Source: Mycobacterium sp. OTB74 (lineage in GTDB: Bacteria; Actinomycetota; Actinomycetes; Mycobacteriales; Mycobacteriaceae). Taken from it: a DNA stretch of 64,000 bases. Under the pieces are notes generated by a model. It was not told where the DNA came from. It did no database searches and saw only the letters and a program-made list of their open reading frames with translations. The stretch lies in the NCBI RefSeq assembly GCF_029892685.1, contig NZ_JARXVD010000007.1, forward strand, positions 124,001-188,000, read 5' to 3'. The translations under genes and the position numbers were made by a program. Positions within the stretch are counted from its first letter, which is position 1, and every line of letters begins with the position of its first letter. Positions 19,670-28,894 of this stretch are shown here, one piece after another.

Positions 19670-20860
19670 TTACTTGATGATCTTGGTAACGCGGCCGGCG
19701 CCGACGGTACGGCCACCCTCACGGATGGCGAACCGCAGGCCCTCGTCCATGGCGACCGGCTGGATCAGCTTGACGGAGATGTCGGTGTTGTCACCGGGCA
19801 TAACCATCTCGGTGCCCTCGGGCAGGGTCACAACGCCCGTCACGTCAGTGGTACGGAAGTAGAACTGCGGACGGTAGTTGTTGAAGAACGGCGTGTGGCG
19901 GCCGCCCTCGTCCTTGGACAGGATGTAGACGCTGCCCTCGAACTCGGTGTGCGGGGTGGTGGTACCCGGCTTCACGACGACCTGGCCGCGCTCGACCTCT
20001 TCGCGCTTGATGCCACGAACCAGCAGACCGACGTTGTCGCCGGCCTGGCCCTGGTCGAGCAGCTTGCGGAACATCTCGACACCGGTGACGGTGGTCTTGG
20101 TGGTGGTCGGCTTGATGCCGACGATCTCGACCTCTTCGTTGACGTTGATCACGCCACGCTCCACACGACCGGTGACGACGGTGCCACGGCCGGTGATGGT
20201 GAAGACGTCCTCGACTGGCATCAGGAACGGCTTGTCGGTCTCGCGGACCGGGTCCGGGATCGACTCGTCGACAGCGTCCATCAGGTCCTCAACGGACTTG
20301 ACCCAGGTGGCGTCGCCCTCGAGCGCCTTGAGCGCCGAGACGCGGATGACCGGGGCGTCCTCGTCGAATTCCTGGGCGGCCAGCAGTTCGCGGACCTCCA
20401 TCTCGACGAGCTCCAGGAGCTCCTCGTCCTCAACCATGTCGGACTTGTTCAGCGCGACGAGGATGTAGGGCACGCCGACCTGGCGGGCGAGCAGCACGTG
20501 CTCACGCGTCTGCGGCATCGGGCCGTCGGTGGCGGCGACCACGAGGATGGCGCCGTCCATCTGAGCGGCACCGGTGATCATGTTCTTGATGTAGTCAGCG
20601 TGACCGGGGGCGTCCACGTGGGCGTAGTGACGCTTGTCGGTCTGGTACTCAACATGCGAGATGTTGATGGTGATACCGCGCTGACGCTCCTCGGGCGCAT
20701 TGTCGATCTGGTCGAATGCGCGCGACTCGTTCAAATCGGGGTACTTGTCGTGCAGAACCTTGGTGATTGCTGCAGTCAGCGTGGTCTTGCCGTGGTCAAC
20801 GTGACCGATGGTCCCGATGTTGACGTGCGGCTTCGTCCGCTCGAACTTCGCCTTCGCCAC
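19670..20860 (-). CDS. tuf: Translation elongation factor Tu
   Basis: 396 aa, normal length. GTPase motifs: [10 protein letters not shown] near residue 19, DAPGHADY (DxxG), NKSD and SAL. Domain 2 begins around [18 protein letters not shown] and the protein ends [10 protein letters not shown]. It carries aminoacyl-tRNA to the ribosome. Start GTG 20860 ([11 protein letters not shown]) with an AGGAGGAC region upstream. Last gene of the leftward rpsL-rpsG-fusA-tuf operon. Part of its sequence recurs as a decayed copy at 17800-17911. Confidence 0.98.
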   Translation of the reverse strand: MAKAKFERTKPHVNIGTIGHVDHGKTTLTAAITKVLHDKYPDLNESRAFDQIDNAPEERQRGITINISHVEYQTDKRHYAHVDAPGHADYIKNMITGAAQMDGAILVVAATDGPMPQTREHVLLARQVGVPYILVALNKSDMVEDEELLELVEMEVRELLAAQEFDEDAPVIRVSALKALEGDATWVKSVEDLMDAVDESIPDPVRETDKPFLMPVEDVFTITGRGTVVTGRVERGVINVNEEVEIVGIKPTTTKTTVTGVEMFRKLLDQGQAGDNVGLLVRGIKREEVERGQVVVKPGTTTPHTEFEGSVYILSKDEGGRHTPFFNNYRPQFYFRTTDVTGVVTLPEGTEMVMPGDNTDISVKLIQPVAMDEGLRFAIREGGRTVGAGRVTKIIK

Positions 20861-20943
20861 TGTGGTGTCCTCCTGGACTTGTTGGTGCTTTTACTTAAAG
20901 CAGTGTTGATGTGTTCAGTTGTGTGCCGCGGCAGCGACGGGAC

Positions 20944-21012
20944 TACTGACCCGTCGCCTTCGCTGATCCCATTGCGGGACGACAGGTCAGATTACTGACC
21001 CGTCGCCTTCGC
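20944..21012. repeat. 20-bp direct repeat of the fusA 3' end
   Basis: The sequence TACTGACCCGTCGCCTTCGC, which contains the last codons and most of the stop codon of fusA, occurs at 20993-21012 and again at 20944-20963 in the fusA-tuf intergenic region, 49 bp apart. The second copy lies in the 3' untranslated region and reads as a TAG-terminated copy of the tail. Confidence 0.9.
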
Positions 21013-23094
21013 GATGATCTCCTTCGACACGTTCGCCGGAACTTCGGCGTACGAGTCGAACACCATGGAGTAGTTCGCCCGGCCCTGGGTCTTCGACCGG
21101 AGGTCGCCGACGTAGCCGAACATTTCGGACAGCGGCACCTGTGCCTTGACGACACGCGCACCGCTGCGCTCCTCCATGGCCTGGATCTGGCCACGGCGGG
21201 AGTTCAGGTCGCCGATCACATCGCCCATGTAATCCTCGGGCGTGGTGACCTCGACTGCCATGATCGGTTCGAGGATGACCGGCTGCGCACCCTGTGCCGC
21301 CTTCTTCAGTGCCTGCGAACCAGCGACCTTGAATGCCATTTCCGACGAGTCGACGTCGTGGTAGGCACCATCGAGCAGTGTCAGCTTCAGGTTCACCAGC
21401 GGGTAGCCGGCCAAGATGCCGTACTGCATGGCGTCCTGCGCACCGGCATCCACCGACGGGATGTACTCACGCGGGATGCGACCACCGGTGACCTTGTTCT
21501 CGAACTCGTAGGTCGCGCCATCTTCGCCGACGAACGGCTCGATGCTGATGATGACCTTCGCGAACTGCCCCGAGCCACCGGTCTGCTTCTTGTGGGTGTA
21601 CTCGACGTTCTGGACGGCCTTGCGGATGGTCTCGCGGTAGGCAACCTGCGGCTTACCGACGTTGGCCTCGACCTTGAACTCGCGACGCATGCGGTCCACC
21701 AGGATGTCCAGGTGCAGTTCGCCCATACCGCCGATGACGGTCTGGCCGGTCTCCTGGTCCAGGTGCACCTTGAAGGTCGGGTCCTCTTCGGCGAGCTTCT
21801 GGATCGCCGTACCCAGCTTCTCCTGGTCGCTCTTGGTCTTGGGCTCGATGGCCACCTCGATGACCGGGTCCGGGAAGGTCATGGACTCCAGCACGATCTG
21901 GTGGTTCGGATCGCACAGGGTGTCACCGGTGGTGGTGTCCTTCAGACCGATAACCGCGTAGATGTGGCCGGCGGCAGCGGACTCGACCGGGTTCTCCTTG
22001 TTGGAGTGCATCTGGAACAGCTTGCCCAGACGCTCCTTCTTGCCCTTGGTCGAGTTGATGACCTGGGCGCCGGAGTCGACCTTGCCCGAGTAGACACGCA
22101 CGTAGGTCAGCTTGCCGAAGAACGGGTGGGTGGCCACCTTGAACGCAAGACCTGAGAACGGCTCGTCGGCCGACGGCTTGCGAGAGATGACCTCGTCTTC
22201 CTTGCCCGGAACGTGGCCCTCTGCGGCCGGCACGTCCAAGGGCGTCGGCAGGTAGTCGATGACCGCGTCGAGCATGGGCTGCACACCCTTGTTCTTGAAC
22301 GCGGAACCGCACAGCACCGGGTAGGCAGCGCTGGTGACGGTCAGCTTGCGCAGGCCGCCCTTGATCTCGTCGATGGTGAGTTCTTCGCCACCGAGGTACT
22401 TCTCCATGAGCTCGTCGTCGGTCTCGGCGACGGCCTCGATCATGGCGGTGCGGTACTCCTCGGCCTTCTCCTGCAGGTCAGCCGGGATGTCGACGACGTC
22501 GTACTTCTCACCGAGTTTGGTCTCGCCGCGCCAGACCTTGGCCTTCATCTCGACCAGGTCGACGACGCCCTCGAAGTCGCCCTCGGAGCCGATGGGCAGC
22601 TGGATCGGGATGACGTTGGCACCCAGGCGATCCTTCATGGTCTGCACCGAGAAGTAGAAGTCGGCGCCCAGCTTGTCCATCTTGTTGACGAAGCAAATAC
22701 GCGGCACGTCGTACTTGTCGGCCTGACGCCACACCTGCTCGGACTGCGGCTCTACGCCCTCTTTGCCGTCGAACACGGCAACGGCGCCGTCGAGCACGCG
22801 CAGCGACCGCTCCACCTCGACGGTGAAGTCGACGTGACCCGGGGTGTCGATGATGTTGATCTGGTTGTCGTTCCAGAAACAGGTGGTCGCAGCGGACGTG
22901 ATGGTGATACCACGCTCCTGCTCCTGCTCCATCCAGTCCATGGTGGCCGCGCCGTCATGGACCTCACCGATCTTGTAGCTGATACCGGTGTAGAAAAGGA
23001 TGCGCTCGGTCGTCGTCGTCTTGCCGGCGTCGATGTGCGCCATGATGCCGATGTTGCGGACCTTGTTCAGGTCGGTCAGCACGTCCTGTGCCAC
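20992..23094 (-). CDS. fusA: Translation elongation factor G
   Basis: 700-aa translocase GTPase. G motifs [12 protein letters not shown] near residue 19, DTPGHVDF and NKMDKLG are present, and domains II-V are complete to [10 protein letters not shown]. Start GTG 23094 ([11 protein letters not shown]). It is preceded by rpsG across a 104-bp gap that contains a strong hairpin, and followed by tuf after 131 bp. Confidence 0.98.
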   Translation of the reverse strand: MAQDVLTDLNKVRNIGIMAHIDAGKTTTTERILFYTGISYKIGEVHDGAATMDWMEQEQERGITITSAATTCFWNDNQINIIDTPGHVDFTVEVERSLRVLDGAVAVFDGKEGVEPQSEQVWRQADKYDVPRICFVNKMDKLGADFYFSVQTMKDRLGANVIPIQLPIGSEGDFEGVVDLVEMKAKVWRGETKLGEKYDVVDIPADLQEKAEEYRTAMIEAVAETDDELMEKYLGGEELTIDEIKGGLRKLTVTSAAYPVLCGSAFKNKGVQPMLDAVIDYLPTPLDVPAAEGHVPGKEDEVISRKPSADEPFSGLAFKVATHPFFGKLTYVRVYSGKVDSGAQVINSTKGKKERLGKLFQMHSNKENPVESAAAGHIYAVIGLKDTTTGDTLCDPNHQIVLESMTFPDPVIEVAIEPKTKSDQEKLGTAIQKLAEEDPTFKVHLDQETGQTVIGGMGELHLDILVDRMRREFKVEANVGKPQVAYRETIRKAVQNVEYTHKKQTGGSGQFAKVIISIEPFVGEDGATYEFENKVTGGRIPREYIPSVDAGAQDAMQYGILAGYPLVNLKLTLLDGAYHDVDSSEMAFKVAGSQALKKAAQGAQPVILEPIMAVEVTTPEDYMGDVIGDLNSRRGQIQAMEERSGARVVKAQVPLSEMFGYVGDLRSKTQGRANYSMVFDSYAEVPANVSKEIIAKATGQ

Positions 23095-23164
23095 GGCTAG
23101 ATTCCCACTCTTTCAGTTGCTTTGGTGTATCGCATCGCCCCGAAGGGCGGTTCAGTTGTGAGTG

Positions 23165-23192
23165 CGCCGGCCACCGCCATTGGTGGCCGGCG
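23165..23192. other. Stable intergenic hairpin between rpsG and fusA
   Basis: Perfect 11-bp GC-rich arms (CGCCGGCCACC and GGTGGCCGGCG) with a six-base GCCATT loop, just after the rpsG stop. No U-tract follows on the minus strand, so a full terminator is unlikely. A processing, stability or attenuation element inside the str operon is more plausible. Confidence 0.6.
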
Positions 23193-23198
23193 ATGACG

Positions 23199-23669
23199 TC
23201 ACCAGCGGTAGTGCGCGAACGCCCGGTTCGCCTCGGCCATCTTGTGGGTGTCCTCACGCCGCTTGACGGCGGCACCCAGGCCATTGCTTGCGTCCAGAAT
23301 TTCGTTGGCCAGGCGCTCGATCATCGTCTTCTCCCGGCGAGCCTTCGAGAAGCTCACCAGCCAGCGCAACGCCAGCGTGGTCGAGCGGTCCGGACGGACC
23401 TCAACCGGAACCTGGTAGGTCGCACCACCGACGCGGCGGCTGCGGACCTCAAGCGACGGCTTGACGTTGTCCATGGCGCGCTTGAGCGTCACGACGGGGT
23501 CGGTGCCGGTCTTTTCGCGGGCCTGCTCGAGGGCGCCGTAGACAATGCGCTCAGCGAGCGACTTCTTGCCGTCCAACAGCACCTTGTTGACGAGCTGGGT
23601 GACCAGCTGCGAACCGTAGACCGGGTCGTTGACCAGCGGACGCTTCGGCGCGGGGCCCTTGCGTGGCAT
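23199..23669 (-). CDS. rpsG: 30S ribosomal protein S7 (uS7)
   Basis: 156 aa, starts [20 protein letters not shown] and ends FAHYRW as in mycobacterial S7. It binds the 16S 3' major domain. Its ATG shares a base with the rpsL stop (TAATG), so translation is coupled. Confidence 0.98.
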   Translation of the reverse strand: MPRKGPAPKRPLVNDPVYGSQLVTQLVNKVLLDGKKSLAERIVYGALEQAREKTGTDPVVTLKRAMDNVKPSLEVRSRRVGGATYQVPVEVRPDRSTTLALRWLVSFSKARREKTMIERLANEILDASNGLGAAVKRREDTHKMAEANRAFAHYRW

Positions 23670-24043
23670 TAGCTCTTCTCCTTCTTGGCGCCGTAACGGC
23701 TACGGGCTTGCTTGCGGTTCTTGACACCCTGGGTGTCCAACGAGCCGCGGATGATCTTGTAACGCACACCGGGGAGGTCCTTCACACGACCGCCACGCAC
23801 GAGCACCATCGAGTGCTCCTGCAGGTTGTGGCCTTCACCCGGGATGTAGGCCGTGACCTCGACCCCGCTGGTCAGCTTGACGCGGGCGACCTTACGAAGC
23901 GCGGAGTTCGGCTTCTTGGGTGTGGTGGTGTACACGCGGGTGCACACGCCGCGCCGCTGCGGGCTCCCCTTGAGCGCCGCGGTCTTGACCTTGGAGGTCT
24001 TGTCGTGGCGACCCTTGCGGACCAGCTGGTTGATGGTTGGCAT
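23669..24043 (-). CDS. rpsL: 30S ribosomal protein S12 (uS12)
   Basis: 124-aa decoding-centre protein. Lys43 (in [11 protein letters not shown]) and Lys88 (in [10 protein letters not shown]) are the wild-type residues, so no streptomycin-resistance substitution is present at the two classical sites. First gene of the str operon. Confidence 0.98.
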   Translation of the reverse strand: MPTINQLVRKGRHDKTSKVKTAALKGSPQRRGVCTRVYTTTPKKPNSALRKVARVKLTSGVEVTAYIPGEGHNLQEHSMVLVRGGRVKDLPGVRYKIIRGSLDTQGVKNRKQARSRYGAKKEKS

Positions 24044-24347
24044 CTATCGGCTTTCTGTGTTGCGTATCTACTGCGGTTCTAAGTCTCTGTACTGCGGTTT
24101 TCACCCGATTGCGTACCCCGCATCCGGGCGTGTCGCACGTGGTAAGGTGCGAACCTGAAGGTGCACCACGGACATGCGAAGTGGCCCGGCGTGCAGGCTT
24201 GCTCACACATCACAATCAATGCGAGCGCCTAGTCGGCCAGGCACGAGCTACCACGATACCAGCACTGACCGCCCCGCTCCAAACCCGCCAGGACGACCCT
24301 AATCGCAGGTCAGAGCCATCGACCAAGACGCACCCGACACCCGGCAG
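24044..24347. other. Intergenic region upstream of rpsL
   Basis: About 300 bp between the rpsL start and the stop of the SecD-like gene; both genes read leftward. It must hold the str operon promoter, but I could not find a convincing -10/-35 pair, and no small gene is supported. Confidence 0.5.
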
Positions 24348-25559
24348 CTATCGACGCGCCGGTGGCCTCATTACCAGCAGGCCTGCGATGACAGTGAGGA
24401 GAACCACGATTCCGCCGCACGCCACCGCAATCCGTGGCACGGTCCAGAACTTAGGTTTCAGAGGCTCGACCTGCGTCGATTGCAGGTCGACGGCCAACGG
24501 CAGCGGTTCGCTGGCCAGTGTAGCGGCCAGCGACCGGGCCTCATCACCGGTGAAATTCCCGATGATCTGGACGTGCCCGTCAGGCATCGATTCCCGGATG
24601 ACCGGAGCGCTGGTCACCTGAGCGTCGAGAGTAAAGGCCGTCTGCACACCGACATTGGCGGCGGTGAAGGCAGCCCAGGTTGCCGCGGCTTTGTCGTTGA
24701 ACTGCAGGTCGATGACGTACTGGCCCTGCTGCTGGTCGAGGTGCGAAGAGGCGCTCTTGATCTGACCCGCCCCCACGATCGACTTGGCCAGCAGATACAC
24801 CTGCTTGTGGTCCTTGGAGCAGGTGACCAGCGGGAGGATCGGATCGTCACTGCCCGCCAGTGGGTCAGTCTGATCGCAACGCGTGGCCTGGAACTGCAGC
24901 GCCAACAATTGAATCTGCGGGTTTGCGCTCTGCCGCAGTTGTTTTTCGGCGGCGACGAGTTTGGCCGCATCCGCGACGGGTTGGGCGGGGCGGGACCTGA
25001 CAGCACCTGGTCTAGCGGCGATTGTGTGGATGACCGGCCGAATGTCCAGCCGACCAACGCCGCTGATCCCGCGCAATTGCGCTTCGCTGACCCCGGAGGT
25101 TTGCACGGTGAGGTGGTCCCCCCCGGCAGTCACCGTCGTGTCACGGCCGCCAAGGTGATTGATCCGCGATTGCAGGCCGTCGTGCGTCTGAGCAAGTAGG
25201 TCCGGGGTGATCGAGCCGCCCGCAAGCGCTCGGACCGTGAACTCTGCGCGGGTAGTCGACCTCGGCTCACCGCTGCTCCACGCGTCCTTGGTGAGCAGTA
25301 CTGCCGCTCCGTACGCCAGCACGACGACCGCAAGAATGATGCTCACCCACGTGCGCACCGTCCGTTGGCTATGCGCAGCGTCGACTTCAGGTGGGGCAAA
25401 GGTCGACGCATTCCACTGGTTCTGCGGCGGCGCCCACCCCGCGCCTGGCGGCGGGTACCCGCCGACCTGGTAGCCCGGAAACGTGGCCGGCTCTGACGGC
25501 GTCGATTCGCCAGGGGCCGGCGGCACTGCCTGCGATTCGTCAGGAGAGTAATCGGTCAT
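24348..25559 (-). CDS. SecD P1-head-like membrane protein, function unknown
   Basis: 403 aa. A Pro/Gly-rich cytoplasmic N-terminus (about 1-65) is followed by one membrane helix (TWVSIILAVVVLAYGAAVLL, near 70-90), an extracytoplasmic region resembling the SecD P1 base and head (LTVQTSGVSEAQLRGISGVG, DIRPV; later YVIDLQFNDKAAATWAAFTAANVG and QVTSAPVIRESM), and a C-terminal helix near 375-395. The five further helices of SecD are absent, so it is not a translocase motor. It lies between rpsL and a TetR gene. A periplasmic binding or chaperone-like role is possible but unproven. Confidence 0.75.
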   Translation of the reverse strand: MTDYSPDESQAVPPAPGESTPSEPATFPGYQVGGYPPPGAGWAPPQNQWNASTFAPPEVDAAHSQRTVRTWVSIILAVVVLAYGAAVLLTKDAWSSGEPRSTTRAEFTVRALAGGSITPDLLAQTHDGLQSRINHLGGRDTTVTAGGDHLTVQTSGVSEAQLRGISGVGRLDIRPVIHTIAARPGAVRSRPAQPVADAAKLVAAEKQLRQSANPQIQLLALQFQATRCDQTDPLAGSDDPILPLVTCSKDHKQVYLLAKSIVGAGQIKSASSHLDQQQGQYVIDLQFNDKAAATWAAFTAANVGVQTAFTLDAQVTSAPVIRESMPDGHVQIIGNFTGDEARSLAATLASEPLPLAVDLQSTQVEPLKPKFWTVPRIAVACGGIVVLLTVIAGLLVMRPPARR

Positions 25560-25647
25560 CGCGACACCGGATTCGATACGCCTGGACCGGTGAATGCGGA
25601 CGGCGAGTGCAATGCGGCCCGGGCCACGACGACCATGCCTACAGAAG

Positions 25648-26283
25648 CTACCCGCGCCGTTCCATCCCGGCCGCCAGCCTCAGCACCATGTTGGTGAAAA
25701 CCGCATCCGTGTCGACGCCGTCCATCACGCCCGTCATCTCCAGCAGGACGAATCCGTGCAGCGCGGACCAGAATTCGAGCGCCGCATAGAAAGCGTTCTC
25801 GTCGTCCATCCCGTAGGAGGCGAGCACCGCGATGACCGGGCCCGCAGCAGCGTGGGTGGCCGCGGTGTACTCGGGGTCGTCACCGCCCAGGGGCATGCGG
25901 GTGAAGGCCGAATACCGACCGGCGTGATGACGCGCATAGCTGCGGTACGCGCTGGCCATCGCCATGACCGCGTCGTCTCGACTGCGGCCCTCCCCCACTG
26001 TGTTGAGCATCCCGATGATGTCGTCGATGACCCGCATCCGGACGGTTCGACGCAGGTCATCGAGGCTCTGCACGTGGTTGTACAGCGACGGGCCCTTGGT
26101 CCCGAGCTGATTCGCCAGAGCGTTGATGGTCAGCGCGTCCCAACCGTCGCGGTCCAGAAACGTCAGCGCGGCATTGACAATTGAGTCCCGACTGAGCTTG
26201 GTGGACCGCGCCGCCCCGCGCGATCGCGCCGGCGCTGCGGCCCGGGCATCGCCCAGCCGCTGCGACTCTGGCCGAGCTGCCAT
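25648..26283 (-). CDS. TetR family transcriptional regulator (Rv0681 type)
   Basis: 211 aa. HTH at about residues 30-78 (IVNAALTFLDRDGWDALTINALANQLG is split over helices 1-3; recognition segment KGPSLYNHVQSLDDL). The C-terminal domain contains the FWSALHGFVLLE pattern of the WHG-type TetR effector domain. A 30-residue Arg/Ala-rich extension precedes the HTH. It is divergent from the two DUF3060-like genes, which are its closest candidate targets. Confidence 0.88.
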   Translation of the reverse strand: MAARPESQRLGDARAAAPARSRGAARSTKLSRDSIVNAALTFLDRDGWDALTINALANQLGTKGPSLYNHVQSLDDLRRTVRMRVIDDIIGMLNTVGEGRSRDDAVMAMASAYRSYARHHAGRYSAFTRMPLGGDDPEYTAATHAAAGPVIAVLASYGMDDENAFYAALEFWSALHGFVLLEMTGVMDGVDTDAVFTNMVLRLAAGMERRG

Positions 26284-26536
26284 GTAGCCGTTCCTCCATA
26301 GTCGTCGTGGATTCGACCGCGCACCCTACGGCGAATTTAACTAATGACTCTAACCTTAAGACGCTGCAGATTCAGGCTCAATCGGGTACTTCTTGTAACC
26401 GCGTCTCATTCCGGTGCGACCAGAAGTCCCACAGAACGGGCGAACCGCCGCCGCTAAATCGTTGCGGCAACGTAGGCTCCCTCTACACAGACCGCCGCTG
26501 GGTCTGCCTCAGCCGAGCGAAGGGGGAAAGAAAATC

Positions 26537-26908
26537 GTGGGTTTCAGAGCGTGGGGCGCTGCACTGGTTAGCGGAGTGCTGGTCCTGCCGCTTGCGCTCG
26601 GCGTGCCGAACGCAGCCGCGATCAACGGTGACACACACATCGTCGGGCAGGGCATCAACCAGACCCTGGACTGTGGTGGCGGCACGCTGTTCGTCAACGG
26701 CTCCGGCAACACCATCAATGCCTTCGGCACCTGCTGGGCGGTGACGGTGCAGGGATCGTCGAACGTCATCATCGCCGACACCGTCGTCAACGACATCACG
26801 GTGTACGGGGCCAACCAGACGGTGATCTACCACAACGGAGACCCGGCGCTGATCGACCGCGGGCGCGAGCTCGGCATGACGAACCGGCTGAACCGGGCTC
26901 CGGCGTAA
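26537..26908 (+). CDS. Exported DUF3060-like protein (Rv0680c type)
   Basis: 123 aa with a signal peptide (hydrophobic AALVSGVLVLPLALGV, cleavage after PNAAA near residue 28). The mature part is a short beta-solenoid-like repeat of G-x-N/S-x-x-V/I units (FVNGSGNTINAFGTC, VTVQGSSNVIIADTV, ITVYGANQTVIYHNG), the DUF3060 pattern. Two cysteines (GTC, LDCGGG) could pair. GTG start 26537 with AGGGGGAAAG upstream. Function unknown. A paralogous lipoprotein follows 61 bp later. Confidence 0.8.
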   Translation: MGFRAWGAALVSGVLVLPLALGVPNAAAINGDTHIVGQGINQTLDCGGGTLFVNGSGNTINAFGTCWAVTVQGSSNVIIADTVVNDITVYGANQTVIYHNGDPALIDRGRELGMTNRLNRAPA

Positions 26909-26969
26909 CGTTCCAGGGACCAATAGGGGTACCGAAAAGGCGCTGTTCGCCGACAGGGAGGGACCACAA

Positions 26970-27371
26970 ATGAACTCCACCAAGATCACGGCAACGATCG
27001 GCGCCTTCGCCGCCGCAGCCATGGTGCTGGCGGGCTGCGGAACCTCGAACGACGGCGGTTCTGGCGCTGGAGCATCGTCGGTCAGCCCGCCGATCGAAGT
27101 CGGTAACACCATCAACTACAGCTCGGTGGGCACGACGGCGGAAGTCGATTGCGCCAACGGAAAATCGCTGACCGTTGGCGGCGCCAACAACACCCTGACG
27201 GTCAAAGGCACCTGCGCCAAGGCCAACATCGGAGGCACTGACAACAAGGTGACCTTCGACAAGATCGACCAGCAACTCGACGTCGTCGGCATGCACGCCA
27301 CCGTCACCTACAAAGATGGCTCGCCCAAGGTCAACGACACCGGCAGCGGGAACACCATCCGCAAGGGCTGA
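26970..27371 (+). CDS. DUF3060-like lipoprotein (Rv0679c type)
   Basis: 133 aa. Type II signal peptide with lipobox LAGC (Cys23), a Ser/Gly linker, then the same repeating pattern as the upstream gene (LTVGGANNTLTVKGTC, ANIGGTDNKVTFDKI, LDVVGMHATVTYKDG). Anchored to the outer face of the membrane. AGGGAGG upstream of the ATG. Probably co-transcribed with the exported paralogue, suggesting a secreted and lipid-anchored pair. Confidence 0.85.
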   Translation: MNSTKITATIGAFAAAAMVLAGCGTSNDGGSGAGASSVSPPIEVGNTINYSSVGTTAEVDCANGKSLTVGGANNTLTVKGTCAKANIGGTDNKVTFDKIDQQLDVVGMHATVTYKDGSPKVNDTGSGNTIRKG

Positions 27372-27386
27372 GCCCGTACCACCGGA

Positions 27387-28151
27387 TCAGGCCTTGGCCC
27401 CATGCCGTCCGGCGCCGTCGGCGAACCGCCTGGCGCCTGCGACCGATTCCGCGGCCACCTGCTCAAGGCTCCGGAACTCGAAATCCATTGCAGATGCCTC
27501 TGATTCGCCCCACTGCCGCAGCGCGGACATCCGGTCTGCGCGCAGACACAGCTGCGGCAGCGCAGCCAGCTCAAGAGCCAGTTCCTCGGCCTTCTGGCGG
27601 GACTGTCCAGTGGGTACCACCCGATTGGCCAGCCCGATCGCCAGGGCCTCCGCGGCGTCGACCTGACGACCGGTGAGAATCAGGTCCATCGCTCGACTCT
27701 GCCCGATCAGCCGGGGCAGTCGCACGGTTCCGCCATCGATCAACGGGACACCCCAACGTCTGCAGAACACACCGAAGGTGGCGTTTTCCTCGGCGACCCG
27801 CAAGTCGCACCACAGCGCCAATTCCAAACCGCCGGCGACGGCATAACCACTGACCGCGGCGATCACCGGCTTGGACAGCATCATCCGGCTCGGTCCCATG
27901 GGCCCGGGCCCCGTGGCCTCGGTTCGGTTCATCTGCGGGGTACCGAACGCCTTGAGATCGGCTCCGGCGCAAAACGTTCCGTTGTCACCCCACAGCACCG
28001 CAACCGACGCAGACTCGTCGCGGTCGAATTCGTCGAATGCCGCATAGAGAGCCTCGGCCGTCGGCCGGTCGACCGCATTGCGGGCCCCGGGGCGGTCGAT
28101 GACGACCGTCGTCACGGGCCCGTTCTTCTCCACCCGCACCGGATCGTTCAC
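27387..28151 (-). CDS. echA5: Enoyl-CoA hydratase/isomerase family protein EchA5-like
   Basis: 254-aa crotonase-fold protein. Oxyanion-hole segments CAGADLKAFG and AVSGYAVAGGLELALWCDL are present. Catalytic Glu positions are VAEEN and, in the second helix, FCRRWGVPLIDGGTVRL, where the usual catalytic glutamate is not obvious, so the reaction could differ from hydration. The ATG overlaps the stop of the PaaX-like gene. Last gene of the fadE8 operon. Confidence 0.85.
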   Translation of the reverse strand: MNDPVRVEKNGPVTTVVIDRPGARNAVDRPTAEALYAAFDEFDRDESASVAVLWGDNGTFCAGADLKAFGTPQMNRTEATGPGPMGPSRMMLSKPVIAAVSGYAVAGGLELALWCDLRVAEENATFGVFCRRWGVPLIDGGTVRLPRLIGQSRAMDLILTGRQVDAAEALAIGLANRVVPTGQSRQKAEELALELAALPQLCLRADRMSALRQWGESEASAMDFEFRSLEQVAAESVAGARRFADGAGRHGAKA

Positions 28152-28894
28152 ATCGCCTCCATCGATTGGTCACGCCGCGCGGTCAATTCGGCGGCGAAAT
28201 CAGCGTAGGCCTGGCGCAGCTGGTTGCCGGGCCAATCTCCGGGGAGCAGTTCGGCCGGCAGCACCGGGTCCGTCAGCAGCTGCCGAACAATGGCCGCGGC
28301 AGCAACAAACCGGCCGGGAACGTCGGTGGCCGCGGCAATCTCGTCGAGCAGTCGGCGCGCCGTCGCGGCCCACTCGGGCAGGTCCCACAGCGTCACGGCC
28401 AGCCCCACCGGATCGCCATCACGGCTGCTCAAGACCCGCGCATTGGTCGCTATCTCCGCCGGTAGCTCAGCGGTCAAGTTGTCCGGACGTAACCACAGGC
28501 CTTCGCGAAGTTCTCCGAACCGGTTCTGTATCAGGTCATTTCGCAGATCAGCCCGAGTCCGCGCATCAGCGCCGACGGTAGTGATGACGACGGTGGTCCA
28601 GGTGCCGTCCCATGGCTTGAGCTGCGGGTCGATGGCGGCGTCCTGACGCCGTTGCCGGGTAAGCAACCGATCGGCCAACCGATACCCGTCGGCCGACCGC
28701 ACCAGATCTCCGGCGCTGACCATGCGGGTCAGCGCCACCCGCAGCGTTTGTTCCTTGATGTCGAAATCAGCAGTGAGCCTGACCAATTCAGCGGCCGATG
28801 CCCAAGCAGGGTGCGCGCCCAGCAGGACGCTGAGCACCACCGATCGTGCGGTGAGTCGCTTGACCTCAGACCCCGGAGGCAACGCGGCCCGCAT
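28148..28894 (-). CDS. PaaX-like transcriptional regulator (Rv0674 type)
   Basis: 248 aa. N-terminal winged HTH (RSVVLSVLLGAHPAWASAAEL, then FDIKEQTLRVALTRMVSAGDL), and a central and C-terminal domain as in PaaX (WTTVVITTV, FGELREGLWLRPDN, LWDLPEW). PaaX relatives sense aryl- or acyl-CoA thioesters. The ATG at 28894 overlaps the echA4 3' end by 29 bp; the upstream open frame is only echA4 read out of frame. It may control its own operon through the operator upstream of fadE8. Confidence 0.85.
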   Translation of the reverse strand: MRAALPPGSEVKRLTARSVVLSVLLGAHPAWASAAELVRLTADFDIKEQTLRVALTRMVSAGDLVRSADGYRLADRLLTRQRRQDAAIDPQLKPWDGTWTTVVITTVGADARTRADLRNDLIQNRFGELREGLWLRPDNLTAELPAEIATNARVLSSRDGDPVGLAVTLWDLPEWAATARRLLDEIAAATDVPGRFVAAAAIVRQLLTDPVLPAELLPGDWPGNQLRQAYADFAAELTARRDQSMEAM

